A stretch of 44,485 nt of DNA from Bordetella parapertussis (GTDB lineage Bacteria > Pseudomonadota > Gammaproteobacteria > Burkholderiales > Burkholderiaceae_B). The stretch lies in contig CAMDNZ010000025.1 in NCBI GenBank assembly GCA_945903445.1, positions 1 through 44,485 on the forward strand, read 5' to 3'. Each line of letters opens with the position of its first letter. Within the stretch, counting starts at the first letter, position 1. Below are positions 15,825 to 24,703 of the stretch, in pieces. The translations under genes and the position numbers were made by a program. The notes beneath the pieces are model-generated. The model ran no database searches, was not told where the DNA came from, and was given only the letters and a program-made list of their open reading frames with translations.

Positions 15825-16577
15825 CTAACCCTTGGGCTTGGGTGAGAAAAACCGCTTCAACGCGTCTTGCGCCTCTGCAGTCGCCAGTCGCAAACCGAAT
15901 TGCTGCGCCTCGTAATCGATTGCGACTGTCACCATATCGGCGGTCGATCGGCGCATCATGGCCCGGGTCAAGCGCAGCGCATCGCGCGGTTGAGCGGCCA
16001 GTGCCTGGGCGCTCTTGCGCGCGTGCACCAAGGCTTCTCCCGGCGCGGTCGCGGCATTGGCCAGGCCGGCGTCGGCCGCTTCCCGCCCGGTAATGAACCG
16101 GCCCGTCATCAACCAATCGGCCGCAGTGCGCGGCCCCACCTGCGTGGCCAGCAACGCGCTTGCGGCGCCTTCCGGGCAAAGCCCCAGATTGACGAAGGGC
16201 AAGCGCAGCGCCGCGTTTTCCGCCACGAACACCAGGTCGCAGTGTTGCAACATGGTCGTGCCGATGCCGATGGCATAGCCTTCGACGGCCGCCACCAGCG
16301 GCGTCTTGACGGCAACCAGCGTATGCAGGAATTCGATACCCGAGCGCGCACCCGGACCGCCTTGTTGGAAGGCACGAAGATCGTTGCCTGCCGTGAAATC
16401 GCCGCCCGCGCCGGTGAGCACGATGGCGCAGACCGAGGCGTCGTTATCGGCATGCTGCAGGGCCGCGCTTAATGCTGCATAGGTCGCCGAATCGAGGGCA
16501 TTGCGGGCTTCGGTCCGATTGATCGTGATCTCGGCGATGCCGTCGGCAATCTGGGTGAGAATGGTGTTCGTGGTCAT
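15825..16577 (-). CDS. Enoyl-CoA hydratase/isomerase family protein
   Basis: A crotonase-fold enzyme of 250 residues. Oxyanion-hole segments are visible: GGDFTAGNDL and later AIGIGTTMLQHCDLVFVAEN. INRTEARNALDSATY is the typical family N-terminus. Exact substrate is not deducible; one hydratase glutamate position appears to read LGLCPEGA. The start is ATG 16577, preceded by GGGAGACTTCC; a longer open frame upstream lies within the neighbouring gene and is not coding. The start overlaps the stop of the nitronate monooxygenase gene (ATGA), so the two are translationally coupled. Confidence 0.92.
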   Translation of the reverse strand: MTTNTILTQIADGIAEITINRTEARNALDSATYAALSAALQHADNDASVCAIVLTGAGGDFTAGNDLRAFQQGGPGARSGIEFLHTLVAVKTPLVAAVEGYAIGIGTTMLQHCDLVFVAENAALRLPFVNLGLCPEGAASALLATQVGPRTAADWLMTGRFITGREAADAGLANAATAPGEALVHARKSAQALAAQPRDALRLTRAMMRRSTADMVTVAIDYEAQQFGLRLATAEAQDALKRFFSPKPKG

Positions 16578-17545
16578 TGGAAGTCTCCCGATGCCAGCTT
16601 GACGCGGGCCTGGGCATATTCCGCGCGCAAGCTCGATGCCAATGCGGCGACCGATTCGACGCTGCCGATTCCGCCCACGCCTTGGCCCGCTCCCCACACG
16701 TCCTTCCAGGGCTTGACCCGGTTGCTGCCGAAGACACCGCTCGCCTGCTGATCCGCAGGTAGGTTGGCTGGGTCCAGCCCCGACGCGGTGATGCTGTGCG
16801 TCAGATAGTTGCCTGGGATGCCGGTGAAAAACGGCGTGTACAGAATGTCCGACGCCCGAGATTGCACGATCATCGATTTATAGGCGTCAGCGGCATTGGC
16901 TTCTTCAGTGGCGATGAAGCGTGTGCCCATATAGGCGAAGTCGGCACCCATGGCCTGGGCGGCCAGAATGCCTTCGCCCGTGGTAATGGCGCCCGCCAAG
17001 GCAATCGGTCCTTTGAATATCCGGCGTACTTCGGACAACAGGGCGAAAGGACTCAAGGTGCCCGCATGCCCGCCCGCCCCCGCGCATACCAGAATCAAGC
17101 CATCGACGCCGGCCTCCAGCGCCTTTTCGGCGTGGCGCAGCGTGGTGACATCGTGAAAGACCTTGCCGCCCCAGCCATGAACGGCCGAGACCACGTCGTC
17201 GGGTGCGCGCAGGCTGGTGATGATGAGCGGTACTTTGTAGCGTGCGCATACCGCCATGTCGGCCTCGAGGCGGTCGTTCGATGCGTGGATGATCTGGTTG
17301 ATGGCGTAGGGCGCGATCCGCGTGTCGGGATGTGCTGCGCGATCGGCTTTTAGCGTGCTCGAGATCTCGTGCAACCATTCGTCTAATTGCGACTGAGGGC
17401 GTGCGTTGAGCGCGGGCATCGCACCCACCATGCCTGCGCGACATTGGGCGATGACGAGTTTGGGGGTCGACACGATGAACATCGGCGAGCAGATCACAGG
17501 CAGGCTGAGCTGGCCGTACAAATCTTGAACGAGCGAACCGGACAT
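16574..17545 (-). CDS. Nitronate monooxygenase / 2-nitropropane dioxygenase family flavoprotein
   Basis: An FMN-dependent TIM-barrel enzyme that oxidises alkyl nitronates. The 323-residue protein shows LPVICSPMFIVSTPKLVIAQ at the start, the FMN-phosphate region CAGAGGHAGTLSP, and GAITTGEGILAAQAMGADFA then YMGTRF. ATG 17545 has AAGGAGACA just upstream. It is the first gene of a pair with the enoyl-CoA hydratase-like gene; such pairs suggest a shared catabolic route, but substrate is unknown. Confidence 0.92.
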   Translation of the reverse strand: MSGSLVQDLYGQLSLPVICSPMFIVSTPKLVIAQCRAGMVGAMPALNARPQSQLDEWLHEISSTLKADRAAHPDTRIAPYAINQIIHASNDRLEADMAVCARYKVPLIITSLRAPDDVVSAVHGWGGKVFHDVTTLRHAEKALEAGVDGLILVCAGAGGHAGTLSPFALLSEVRRIFKGPIALAGAITTGEGILAAQAMGADFAYMGTRFIATEEANAADAYKSMIVQSRASDILYTPFFTGIPGNYLTHSITASGLDPANLPADQQASGVFGSNRVKPWKDVWGAGQGVGGIGSVESVAALASSLRAEYAQARVKLASGDFQ

Positions 17546-17790
17546 ATTGTCTCCTTGTGAGTCTTATAGGACACCGCATGGAGAGCAACCGAGGGGCTTT
17601 CACCATGCCGCGTTCGTCGAGCTTAACGCGGCCTGGCCGACCGTGGGTTTGGCAGAGCAAAGGACGGCATTTCGCTGGGGCCATGGTTGATCCATGCCCG
17701 CCAGGCTGAGTGCCATGCCCGGCAGACATCAGTGCAAGGCCCACCATGCCCAGCGTCTACACGCCTGTCGTAGCCGCTAGCGCGAGGGGG
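17546..17790. other. Gene-free gap (245 bases)
   Basis: It lies between the nitronate monooxygenase start and the end of the cytochrome c gene, so it should hold the promoter of the former. I see no convincing gene, repeat or terminator. Confidence 0.5.
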
Positions 17791-18717
17791 CTACTTCGCC
17801 GCGTTCACCATGTATTGCACCGCGGCGCGCAAGTCGCTTTCGCCAGCATTCATAGCGCCGCCTTTTGGCGGCATGGCTCCCTTGCCGCTTAGGACCACCT
17901 TGAGCATGGCATCTTCACCGGTGGCGATATACGGTGCCCAGGCCGCTTTGTCGCCAAACCTGGGCGCCCCCGCCACGCCAGCGGCATGACACGCCAGACA
18001 CACCGTTTTATAGAGTTTTTCACCGGCAGGGTTGATGGCTGCCGGGGCGGCTGTAGGCGCTTGGGCGGTGGGCGCTGTGGCCGTGGCATCCGCGCCAGCT
18101 GCACCGGCTGGCGCAGGTGGTGTAGCCGTCGATGGCGCAGCCGCAGGCGATGTCGTCGCAGAAGTGCTGGCCGCCACATCGCCTGCGGGCTGGCTTATGT
18201 TGTCAGGCGCTGACGGCTCTTCGAAATTGCCGCCGCTTTTGTTCGCCATGAAAACCACGGCGCGGGCGACCTCGTAATCGCTTAAGGCGGGATTACCGCC
18301 TTTGGCAGGCATTCCGCCTTTGCCCTTGATCGCAATGGCGACCATTTCATCCAGGCCCGATGCGATCAGAGCGGTCCAGCCCGCGTTGTCGCCCATTTTG
18401 GGTGCGCCAGCGACGCCAGCGGTATGACAGGCTGTACAGGTTTGCGCGTAGACGGCTTCACCGGTCTTGAAAACTCTGGGTGCATTGGCATCGACGAACG
18501 CATAACCGGCCACTGGCGCGATACGACGCTGAGTGGCTTCGGCTGACATGGCGTCCGACCCAGAGCTTTCGCGGCTAGTGAAAGTGACCAAGTTGGCCAG
18601 CATGATCAGCAGCAACACTGGCACCACGAAGGCCAGGATGACGACGACGATCAACTGCTTAGGCGTTTTGATGGGTGTGTCGTGCGTGTCGTCTTGATGC
18701 CCGGTGTCCTTGCTCAT
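17791..18717 (-). CDS. Membrane-anchored dihaem cytochrome c (c5-like tandem domains)
   Basis: A periplasmic electron carrier held by one N-terminal membrane segment (about 22-44). Two class-I haem sites are visible: CTACH at 94-98 and CLACH at 240-244, with Met-ligand regions GGMPAKGG and GAMPPKGG. Both domains share GVAGAP-[KR]-x-GD after the haem site, so the protein arose by internal duplication. The domains are joined by about 65 residues rich in A, T and P, a flexible linker. Similar two-domain c5-type proteins serve terminal oxidases. A TATAAT box and a palindrome lie upstream. Confidence 0.93.
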   Translation of the reverse strand: MSKDTGHQDDTHDTPIKTPKQLIVVVILAFVVPVLLLIMLANLVTFTSRESSGSDAMSAEATQRRIAPVAGYAFVDANAPRVFKTGEAVYAQTCTACHTAGVAGAPKMGDNAGWTALIASGLDEMVAIAIKGKGGMPAKGGNPALSDYEVARAVVFMANKSGGNFEEPSAPDNISQPAGDVAASTSATTSPAAAPSTATPPAPAGAAGADATATAPTAQAPTAAPAAINPAGEKLYKTVCLACHAAGVAGAPRFGDKAAWAPYIATGEDAMLKVVLSGKGAMPPKGGAMNAGESDLRAAVQYMVNAAK

Positions 18718-18799
18718 GTCTCCATCCCACTGAATCGGCTATTTTGTTTTATGGTTGGTCTGTCGCCGAGCGCATCTGCGTGCGACGTGCGAGCGCCCG

Positions 18800-18829
18800 A
18801 TTATATTACGCGCCCTGCGTGCGCAGGGC
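18800..18829 (-). promoter_or_regulatory. Probable promoter and overlapping palindrome for the cytochrome c gene
   Basis: On the minus strand a perfect TATAAT occupies 18805-18800. Where the -35 hexamer should be (about 18823-18828) there is instead an 18-base palindrome, GCCCTGCG-TG-CGCAGGGC (18812-18829), and no TTGACA. This fits an activator-dependent or repressor-covered promoter. It could also be a chance GC hairpin. Confidence 0.45.
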
Positions 18830-18896
18830 AGGGGTAATGCGGGGTTGCAATCGGCGAACGTCCCTTCAATACTCAGCCATTACGCTAAAAACACGC

Positions 18897-18902
18897 TACA
18901 AT
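18897..18902 (+). promoter_or_regulatory. -10 element of the tRNA-Arg gene
   Basis: TACAAT ends 10 bases before the tRNA 5' end, a typical distance for a stable RNA promoter. No good -35 hexamer is visible at 16-18 bases. Confidence 0.4.
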
Positions 18903-18912
18903 TGCGGGCTTG

Positions 18913-18987
18913 GCGCCTGTAGTTCAATGGATAGAATGTGAGTTTCCGAAGCTCTTGATACAGGTTCGATTCCTGTCGGGCGCGCCA
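18913..18987 (+). tRNA. tRNA-Arg (anticodon CCG)
   Basis: The sequence folds as a cloverleaf. The acceptor stem is GCGCCTG/CGGGCGC, the D stem GTTC/GAAT and the T arm ACAGG-TTCGATT-CCTGT. The anticodon loop TTCCGAA gives CCG, reading CGG arginine codons. The first anticodon-stem pair is a T-T mismatch. The 3' CCA is encoded at 18985-18987. The convergent mliC-like gene ends three bases beyond. Confidence 0.92.
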
Positions 18988-18989
18988 GT

Positions 18990-19328
18990 TCATACCGACT
19001 TGCATTGCACCCTGGCCGTTCCAGGTGCTTGCCACGTCGCGTCGTCTCCCTTCCCTCGTAGTTCATAGCCTTCGGCGGCATACGATATGCCAGATGCTGC
19101 ACGTTGCTGCGCGAGCCGGACCGTTTTCGAGTCGGGCAACTGCACCAGCGCAGCCTCGCGCTCGAACACCACCGTGAATCGCTGGCCGTCGTCGCACGCA
19201 TAGGCAGCACTGAATACCGCACTGCGATCGGCTTGTGCGCAACCCGCCACCGCCAGTGTCGCCATGAACGCCAGCGCTGCAAATCGCGTCCGGTCGATCA
19301 AGAAAGTCTTGTCACTGATCATCGCCAT
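18990..19328 (-). CDS. MliC-like lysozyme-inhibitor lipoprotein
   Basis: MliC/PliC-type lipoproteins inhibit C-type lysozymes at the cell surface. The 112-residue product has a signal peptide with lipobox LAVAGC, then the family pattern YACDDGQRFTVVFE, ASGISYAAEGYELRGKGDDA and a closing cysteine in VQCKSV that would pair with the YAC cysteine. Start ATG 19328 follows AGGAAC. Monocistronic, convergent with tRNA-Arg. Confidence 0.85.
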   Translation of the reverse strand: MAMISDKTFLIDRTRFAALAFMATLAVAGCAQADRSAVFSAAYACDDGQRFTVVFEREAALVQLPDSKTVRLAQQRAASGISYAAEGYELRGKGDDATWQAPGTARVQCKSV

Positions 19329-19429
19329 GTTCCTATTTGAAGCCCACGTTTAAAGGGCCGTCCTGCGTGACATTGAAATGTTTCTTTATGTAGTAGAATT
19401 TGCCAATATTTTAATGTCATAGCTTTATC

Positions 19430-19780
19430 GTGAAAATTCCCACCCTGGCCGCTGCCCTGGCGGCATCCGCGATGCTCGTAGCACATAAGGCCGATGCTCA
19501 AGTCGTTCAGTCGAACGCGTCGTTCGCAGTCAGTTTGAACGTCTTAGGCGGGTGTAGCATATTCGCTCCCGATTCCAGCGATATCGTCCGCCGTATCATG
19601 CCGGACGTTACATGTCTGGGCAATGAGGGTTATAGCGTCGGTCGTCTGGCTTCGGGCGGCAGCGTAGACGCCGACGGTACGCCGGTCATGGCCATCGCCA
19701 ACGGGCAGGCCGATGTCCAGTCGGTACAAATGACCGGCGCACCGGCGAGCGACGATAGCGTTTGGCTCGTTTCCTTTTAG
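19430..19780 (+). CDS. Short secreted SCPU-like protein
   Basis: A 116-residue product with a signal peptide (KIPTLAAALAASAMLVAHKADAQ). The mature N-terminus (ASFAVSLNVLGGCSI) looks like a spore coat protein U domain start with its cysteine. The domain is atypically short and lacks the final GxYxDTITATITF-like strand seen in the neighbouring fimbrial proteins. It starts at GTG 19430 without a clear ribosome binding site and is convergent with the SCPU operon, ending 12 bases from it. It may be an accessory subunit, or a degenerate duplicate of one. Confidence 0.65.
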   Translation: MKIPTLAAALAASAMLVAHKADAQVVQSNASFAVSLNVLGGCSIFAPDSSDIVRRIMPDVTCLGNEGYSVGRLASGGSVDADGTPVMAIANGQADVQSVQMTGAPASDDSVWLVSF

Positions 19781-19792
19781 GCGCAGCGTTAC

Positions 19793-20800
19793 CTAAAACG
19801 TGATCGTCGCCGTAATCGTATCGGTGTAGGTGCCCGGACGCGGCGTACTTTGGGCCGGTACTCGCCCGTATACCGTGAGCGTCGATTGGAGGCCATTGCC
19901 CGTGCCGGTCGCGACGCTCGTTCCTGCTGTGCCGTCGCCCCACGCCAGGCTGTAGCCCGAGTCTCGGAATAATTGGTAGTTCACGATTTCGGTGCCGCCC
20001 GATCGAACCATTCGTCGCGCGTTCACCGTGCCGCCAGGAGAGCCTCCATTCAAGCTGATCTGGTAGGCGCTGCCGCTGGTGCAGGTCGCTCGAATATTAG
20101 TCGTTGCCGTGCGAGCGCTGGTAAGCAGCGAGCCGGCCGGAAACACCATAGGGTCGGCCGAAATCGTGCAGTTCTTGGTCACGGTGGTCTGGCTGCTGAA
20201 AGCGAACGTGCCGGTAGAGGCCAGGTTGGCGCATACCGGCGTGGTCGCATTATTGAAGCCATACACGAAGGTGGCATTGGCTGCCGTGTAATCTTCGCGA
20301 TACACCGTGTTGGCATTGCCGACGATGGGAACAGTGGGTTGTGCGGCGAGAATCTGCGCCTGGATCGGCACGGTCGTGCTGGCGGTTCCGCCCAGCAGCG
20401 GTTTGCTGAGGCGAACGGTAATGGCTTGGGTGCCTGTGCCCCACGGAGGAGAAAAACTGGTGGTCGTGCCCAGCTGGTAGCCCAGGCGATTGCTCCCGTT
20501 GCCCATCGTGCGAGCCGTGGTGGAGGTTGATGTGCTGCCCGGTCCCAGGCTCACGCAGGTGTGTGCATAGAGCGATGCCAACAGACCGAAATTGCATGAA
20601 AACGTCAATGTGCCAGTCGTATTCTGCGCGGCATTGCCGATGGGCGAGTAATTGCCGAAATCCACGTTGGTCATACCTACGGAACATGACTGCGCTCGCA
20701 CCGTTGCCCAGGGCGCGACGCTCGATACTAGGGCGGCACCGACCCATAGCGTGAGCATGGATAAGGGTTGTCGAGTCCAGCGAGATGGGCGAGTCGTCAT
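19793..20800 (-). CDS. Two-domain spore coat U (SCPU) fimbrial protein, probable tip adhesin
   Basis: A 335-residue secreted protein with a signal peptide ending near TVRAQ, followed by two SCPU domains. Each begins with a cysteine strand (CSVGMTNVDFGNYSP; CTISADPMVFPAG) and ends with a beta strand. The C-terminal PGTYTDTITATITF is a typical donor/acceptor strand of chaperone-usher subunits. It is the last gene of the operon; the larger two-domain subunit is usually the tip component. The true start is ATG 20800, overlapping the usher stop (ATGA); a longer frame to 20893 is not used. Confidence 0.88.
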   Translation of the reverse strand: MTTRPSRWTRQPLSMLTLWVGAALVSSVAPWATVRAQSCSVGMTNVDFGNYSPIGNAAQNTTGTLTFSCNFGLLASLYAHTCVSLGPGSTSTSTTARTMGNGSNRLGYQLGTTTSFSPPWGTGTQAITVRLSKPLLGGTASTTVPIQAQILAAQPTVPIVGNANTVYREDYTAANATFVYGFNNATTPVCANLASTGTFAFSSQTTVTKNCTISADPMVFPAGSLLTSARTATTNIRATCTSGSAYQISLNGGSPGGTVNARRMVRSGGTEIVNYQLFRDSGYSLAWGDGTAGTSVATGTGNGLQSTLTVYGRVPAQSTPRPGTYTDTITATITF

Positions 20801-23169
20801 GATGCCTCTCCGAGTGCGGCGTCGCACCGCAGCGGTCCGAACGTAGGCAGGCTGCCGTCGGTCGGGCGTTCGTAGCGAAAGCTCAACGAACACTTCCGAT
20901 TCTGGTGATCGAGGATCAGCGTATTTTCGGCTTGAAGATTGTCCACGAACGTCAGTCCATCGTAGCCCACCACTGTTTCTTCGCCCGACTCGAGATGGCG
21001 CACGCGCGTGCCCAGTGGCGCGACCTGCCCGCTGACGTCTTCGATGATGACCGACGCGGCCGTATAACGCGTCACGCCGAAGTTGGCGGTCACGCCTGCC
21101 ATGCTGCGCGGAACCACCTCGCGTTCGGTCGTTTCGATACGGGCATCGGCAGGAAGGTCGCCGGGCTCGATCGAGATGCGATTACGTTGATAGGCGTTCA
21201 GATCCGGCACCACCAGATAGCCCCGGCTGTTGGTACGACCGATCAAGCGGTTAGAACTCAGAACCGGCACATCGGCACGGCCGTCTGTCGAGACCATGGC
21301 AAAGCTATCGGTGATCTGCCTCGACGCTTGTAATTCGCCGTTCATCAGCACGATGGCGCCGTTCGCGCTAAGTGTGGCTTGCGTGGGACCGTCGAACTGC
21401 TGCGCGCCTGCTGTCACTCGCCCATAGCGTCCCAGATATTGCACCCAGCCCTGGCGATAGTCGGCGAGCCCTTGCCCCACTTGCGCGCCATAGCCCCATC
21501 CGCCTGCGTAATCGGGAATGCGTTGAGCGCTTGCAGTGTGAGCCGCTTCGCCGCTTTGTCGACCGGTCGATAAAGTGGCCGATGTGTTCGCGCCCATCGA
21601 GATGCCCAGGCTGACATAGAAGCCGGTATTGCCGTTCTGGCCGAAATCCCTGAACGCATTGACGCTCAGATTCGTGCGGCCGGTGAGCGTCGTCAAAAAC
21701 GACGCCGATCCAATATGCGAGACCGGGGTGCCGGGATACTGCAGACTCACATAGCTCAAAGATGCCGTCTGCCTGGCACCGACCGGCAAGGACACGGTGG
21801 CACGACGGGTAAATCGAGCGATCTGCGTATTGTCCTGCGAGGCAATATCGCCATATTGCCCCACGGATTCCAAGGCCTGAATGTCGATGGAATAGCGCGG
21901 TGCGATGTACTGATATCCCAAGCCGACTTGCGTGCCGCCATAGCGTCCGGCGCTCGCGGCCATCGATGCGTTGACCACGCCTGCCTGTCCCAGCCGAACC
22001 AGCCCGCCTACGCCTGCGTTGTACATGCCGGAGGTGGCTTCGCCGTGAAACTCGCCGGTCACCGTGTCGTTAAAGCCATAGCGATACGTGCCGCTGGCAG
22101 CGGGGCGGTGGTCGTAATCGAAACTCTTGAACGCATAGTCTCGACGTAAGAAACCGACTTCCGCCGAATAGGCCGACAGCCCCGATGCCATCAATCGCGA
22201 GTCGATGTAGATCGGCAGGTTGGTCGATACGGCTCTGCCCAAGGCGTCACGGGTCACGATGTTGGCCTGGCCTGCGCCAGTCAGCCCGGCAATGTTGTCC
22301 ACGACGAAGGGGCCGTTGGGCACCTGGCCCGAATACTGTCGAATCGAGTTGATGTAGACATCGACCGATGATGGGACGACGGCCGTGCCGCCCAGCGCCG
22401 GAATGGGAAACGTCACCAGGTCGGGGCGCAACGCGAAGTTCTTGCGCCATTGAAATCCGCCAATACGTACCGAGCGCGACCAGTTCAAGGACGCGGTGAT
22501 TGAGTCGCCCCACTGCGTGGTACGCAAGGTGTCGGGATCGGAGTGTTGCCAGTAGGTGTCGTAGCGAATGTATCGGCGGAAATCGCGATAGTCGTAGAAC
22601 GTGCCTGTGCTGCTGAGCACCCGGTCGCCATTAAAATAACGCGCTTCACTCCACAAGGCCAGTCGAGCATCGCTATGGCTTTGGCTGAAGGCGTCGTAGT
22701 TCAGCACAAAGCCGCTGGCTCGCGGCGATAACGGTGCCGGCGTTTGGCTGCCTGGGTTGATCGAGTAGGGCGTCAGGGTATTGGTCTCGACGCGCAGGTC
22801 GATCGACTGTAAAGCCTTATCGTAGCGATACGATATACGCCTCGATTGATCCAGATTGATCAAGGCTTCGGGCGTCGCCCCCAAGGCAGCGATGTCGATA
22901 CCCAAGTCGCGCAGATCGGCGCCTCGGATGCTCAAGCCGTCGTCAGCGGTGATGAAGCGTGCAATGCGCTGGGTGGGATAGCCGTTGATCGACACCTCCA
23001 GAAACAAACCCTGCTTGCCGCCGCTCGCCCCGGGGCTGCCGCTTTGGGCCTCGGCGGTCCTCATCAGCGCGTCCAGGTCTTGCGCGGGTGCCACCAGCGG
23101 CACGCATGCGACAACGGCGGCCCACAAGGTGGCGCGGTAGTGTCGGGCAATGCCTCGGTCCGCACGCAT
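20797..23169 (-). CDS. Outer-membrane fimbrial usher (FimD/PapC family, SCPU type)
   Basis: The usher forms the outer-membrane pore through which subunits are assembled. At 790 residues it fits the SCPU-type ushers. An N-terminal signal peptide ends near APAQ. There is a PapC N-terminal domain (GLFLEVSINGYPTQRIARF), a long beta-barrel rich in aromatic and glycine residues with a plug segment, and a C-terminal PapC-C domain with GRTNSRGYLVVPDLNAYQRN and PLGTRVRHLESGEE. Start ATG 23169; 16 bases behind the chaperone gene. Confidence 0.95.
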   Translation of the reverse strand: MRADRGIARHYRATLWAAVVACVPLVAPAQDLDALMRTAEAQSGSPGASGGKQGLFLEVSINGYPTQRIARFITADDGLSIRGADLRDLGIDIAALGATPEALINLDQSRRISYRYDKALQSIDLRVETNTLTPYSINPGSQTPAPLSPRASGFVLNYDAFSQSHSDARLALWSEARYFNGDRVLSSTGTFYDYRDFRRYIRYDTYWQHSDPDTLRTTQWGDSITASLNWSRSVRIGGFQWRKNFALRPDLVTFPIPALGGTAVVPSSVDVYINSIRQYSGQVPNGPFVVDNIAGLTGAGQANIVTRDALGRAVSTNLPIYIDSRLMASGLSAYSAEVGFLRRDYAFKSFDYDHRPAASGTYRYGFNDTVTGEFHGEATSGMYNAGVGGLVRLGQAGVVNASMAASAGRYGGTQVGLGYQYIAPRYSIDIQALESVGQYGDIASQDNTQIARFTRRATVSLPVGARQTASLSYVSLQYPGTPVSHIGSASFLTTLTGRTNLSVNAFRDFGQNGNTGFYVSLGISMGANTSATLSTGRQSGEAAHTASAQRIPDYAGGWGYGAQVGQGLADYRQGWVQYLGRYGRVTAGAQQFDGPTQATLSANGAIVLMNGELQASRQITDSFAMVSTDGRADVPVLSSNRLIGRTNSRGYLVVPDLNAYQRNRISIEPGDLPADARIETTEREVVPRSMAGVTANFGVTRYTAASVIIEDVSGQVAPLGTRVRHLESGEETVVGYDGLTFVDNLQAENTLILDHQNRKCSLSFRYERPTDGSLPTFGPLRCDAALGEAS

Positions 23170-23185
23170 GGCCGGTCCGTGATCG

Positions 23186-23935
23186 TCAACGTTGGCGTAC
23201 GACTGGGGCCTCGATCGGCTTGCCGTTGACCTGCGCTTTTACGCGCAGCGCTTGTCCTGCGGCAAGTTGCGGCACGTCATTCAATGGCCATTGGCGCGTG
23301 CGCTGCGCCAAGGCATAACCCAGCAGGCCGCGTTCGACCTCGTAGACTTTTCCGCCTTGTACCAGCTGAACCGCCGCGATTTGCGCGCGTCTCGCCCCAG
23401 CGTTGGTGACTTGAAGATTGGCCGGACTTATCGCGTTTTCATGGATCGACCACGTCAACTCGGGCTGAGACGTCTGTTGCGGCGTCACGAACACGGGCAC
23501 CGAATAGCGCAGGCGCAGCACCACGCCGCTGGTGTCGGTTTGAGTCGGTGGCGCGATCTCGTCGATCAGCAATCGATACGCCGCCTCGTCCGGCAGATTG
23601 CCCGGATTGGGGCGCACCAGCCTGACGACTTGATCCTGGCCGGGAGCGATTTGAATGAGTGGCGGGCTGGCGATGACATCGGCGACGGGTGCGAGTCGGT
23701 CGCCTTGCGCGTCCTGATCCCATTTGAATACGCGCACCTGACCGTACAGCGGCTCGCCGCCCGGATTGGTCAAAGTAATCGATGCCGATGTCTGCTTGGC
23801 GGACATGTCGATCACGACCGGCGTGATCTGAAGGCTGGCGGCCGACAGTGCGCCGTGTAGCAACAGGCCGATGTACGTCGCTGCGCGGACGACGATTGGA
23901 CTCGGGGGTGACGTCATCGTGTTACGCCACGTCAT
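23186..23935 (-). CDS. Periplasmic fimbrial chaperone (PapD family)
   Basis: Delivers subunits to the usher by donor-strand complementation. The 249-residue protein has an N-terminal signal segment, the PapD N-domain (ITPVVIDMSAKQTSASITLT, then NPGGEPLYGQVRVFKW) and the conserved PNPGNLPDEAAYRLLIDEI. The G1-strand region LRLRYSVPVFV and the C-terminal Ig domain follow. The start ATG 23935 overlaps the stop of the major subunit gene (TGATG), coupling their translation. Confidence 0.95.
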   Translation of the reverse strand: MTWRNTMTSPPSPIVVRAATYIGLLLHGALSAASLQITPVVIDMSAKQTSASITLTNPGGEPLYGQVRVFKWDQDAQGDRLAPVADVIASPPLIQIAPGQDQVVRLVRPNPGNLPDEAAYRLLIDEIAPPTQTDTSGVVLRLRYSVPVFVTPQQTSQPELTWSIHENAISPANLQVTNAGARRAQIAAVQLVQGGKVYEVERGLLGYALAQRTRQWPLNDVPQLAAGQALRVKAQVNGKPIEAPVVRQR

Positions 23936-24450
23936 CAGTACGTGATCGTCGCAGTGATCGTCGCCTGGTAGGCACCCGGCGCAGGCGTGGTTTGGGCAGG
24001 CACGCGGCCATAGACAGTGGTTGAGACGGGCGAACCCGTGCCTACGCCGCTGACGGTGTCGGTACCGACCGTGTTCCCCCAGATAGGCGATGTGGGCGCG
24101 GCAGTCTGATAGAGGTTGAAATTGACGGTCGTTCCCGTGTTGCCGACCGCAGTCCCTGCCAGCAAGCGTTGGGCGACTGTCGAACCCGTGACGCTACCGG
24201 CATTCAGCCCGATATTGTAGGGGGTCGTGTTGGTGCATGTGGTGGTAATGGCGGACGTAGCCGTCAGCTGAGCAGCCAGCACACCTTGCGCACCGAAGTC
24301 CATATTGGTTGCGCTGATGGTGCAAGTCGGTGTGAGCGTCAAGGTCACGGTGAAGGTCGTGTTGGCGGTGGTCTGAGCGTGGACCGCCGATGCGCCAACC
24401 GATAAAACTGCGGCTCCGAGGCTTAGACGGGCAAGGTTCAAGGCAGTCAT
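23935..24450 (-). CDS. Spore coat U (SCPU) major fimbrial subunit
   Basis: A 171-residue secreted single-domain subunit: signal peptide to about VHAQ, then TTFTVTLTLTPTCTISATNM with the first cysteine, a second cysteine in TTCTNTTPYNIGLNAG, and a C-terminal PGAYQATITATITY strand. First gene of the operon major subunit, chaperone, usher, tip protein. The start is ATG 24450 with GGGAGATAGC before it; the 60 in-frame bases upstream are leader. The AT-rich leader (24480-24560) should carry the operon promoter, but no consensus pair stands out. Confidence 0.92.
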   Translation of the reverse strand: MTALNLARLSLGAAVLSVGASAVHAQTTANTTFTVTLTLTPTCTISATNMDFGAQGVLAAQLTATSAITTTCTNTTPYNIGLNAGSVTGSTVAQRLLAGTAVGNTGTTVNFNLYQTAAPTSPIWGNTVGTDTVSGVGTGSPVSTTVYGRVPAQTTPAPGAYQATITATITY

Positions 24451-24607
24451 TGCTATCTCCCAGAACGGGCGTGGCACCAGAACCCACTTGTTAAATCCGG
24501 CGCACTGCAATGAAATAAAAAGTAAATATGACGAAACACATTGATATTTATATCATCAGCATTAGCATCGAGTGTTCCCAAGGATGTAACCGTTGCTCAA
24601 AATGTAA

Positions 24608-24632
24608 AAACGCCCCTGAGTGAGGGGCGTTT
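24608..24632 (-). terminator. Rho-independent terminator
   Basis: A 10-base stem AAACGCCCCT / AGGGGCGTTT with loop GAGTG, followed on the minus strand by a T-run. It lies about 70 bases past the end of the methyltransferase-like gene (24704) and insulates the fimbrial operon promoter from it. Confidence 0.8.
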
Positions 24633-24703
24633 GTGTTGCGTAAAGGGTGCGCAAAGCAATTTCTCGGCGATCGAGCGGGCCTCGACCACGCATTAACTGT
24701 GTA

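Noticed and set aside
18032..18240. Alanine/threonine/proline repeats as a tandem DNA repeat
   Set aside because: They encode the flexible linker between the two cytochrome domains; there is no regular nucleotide period.
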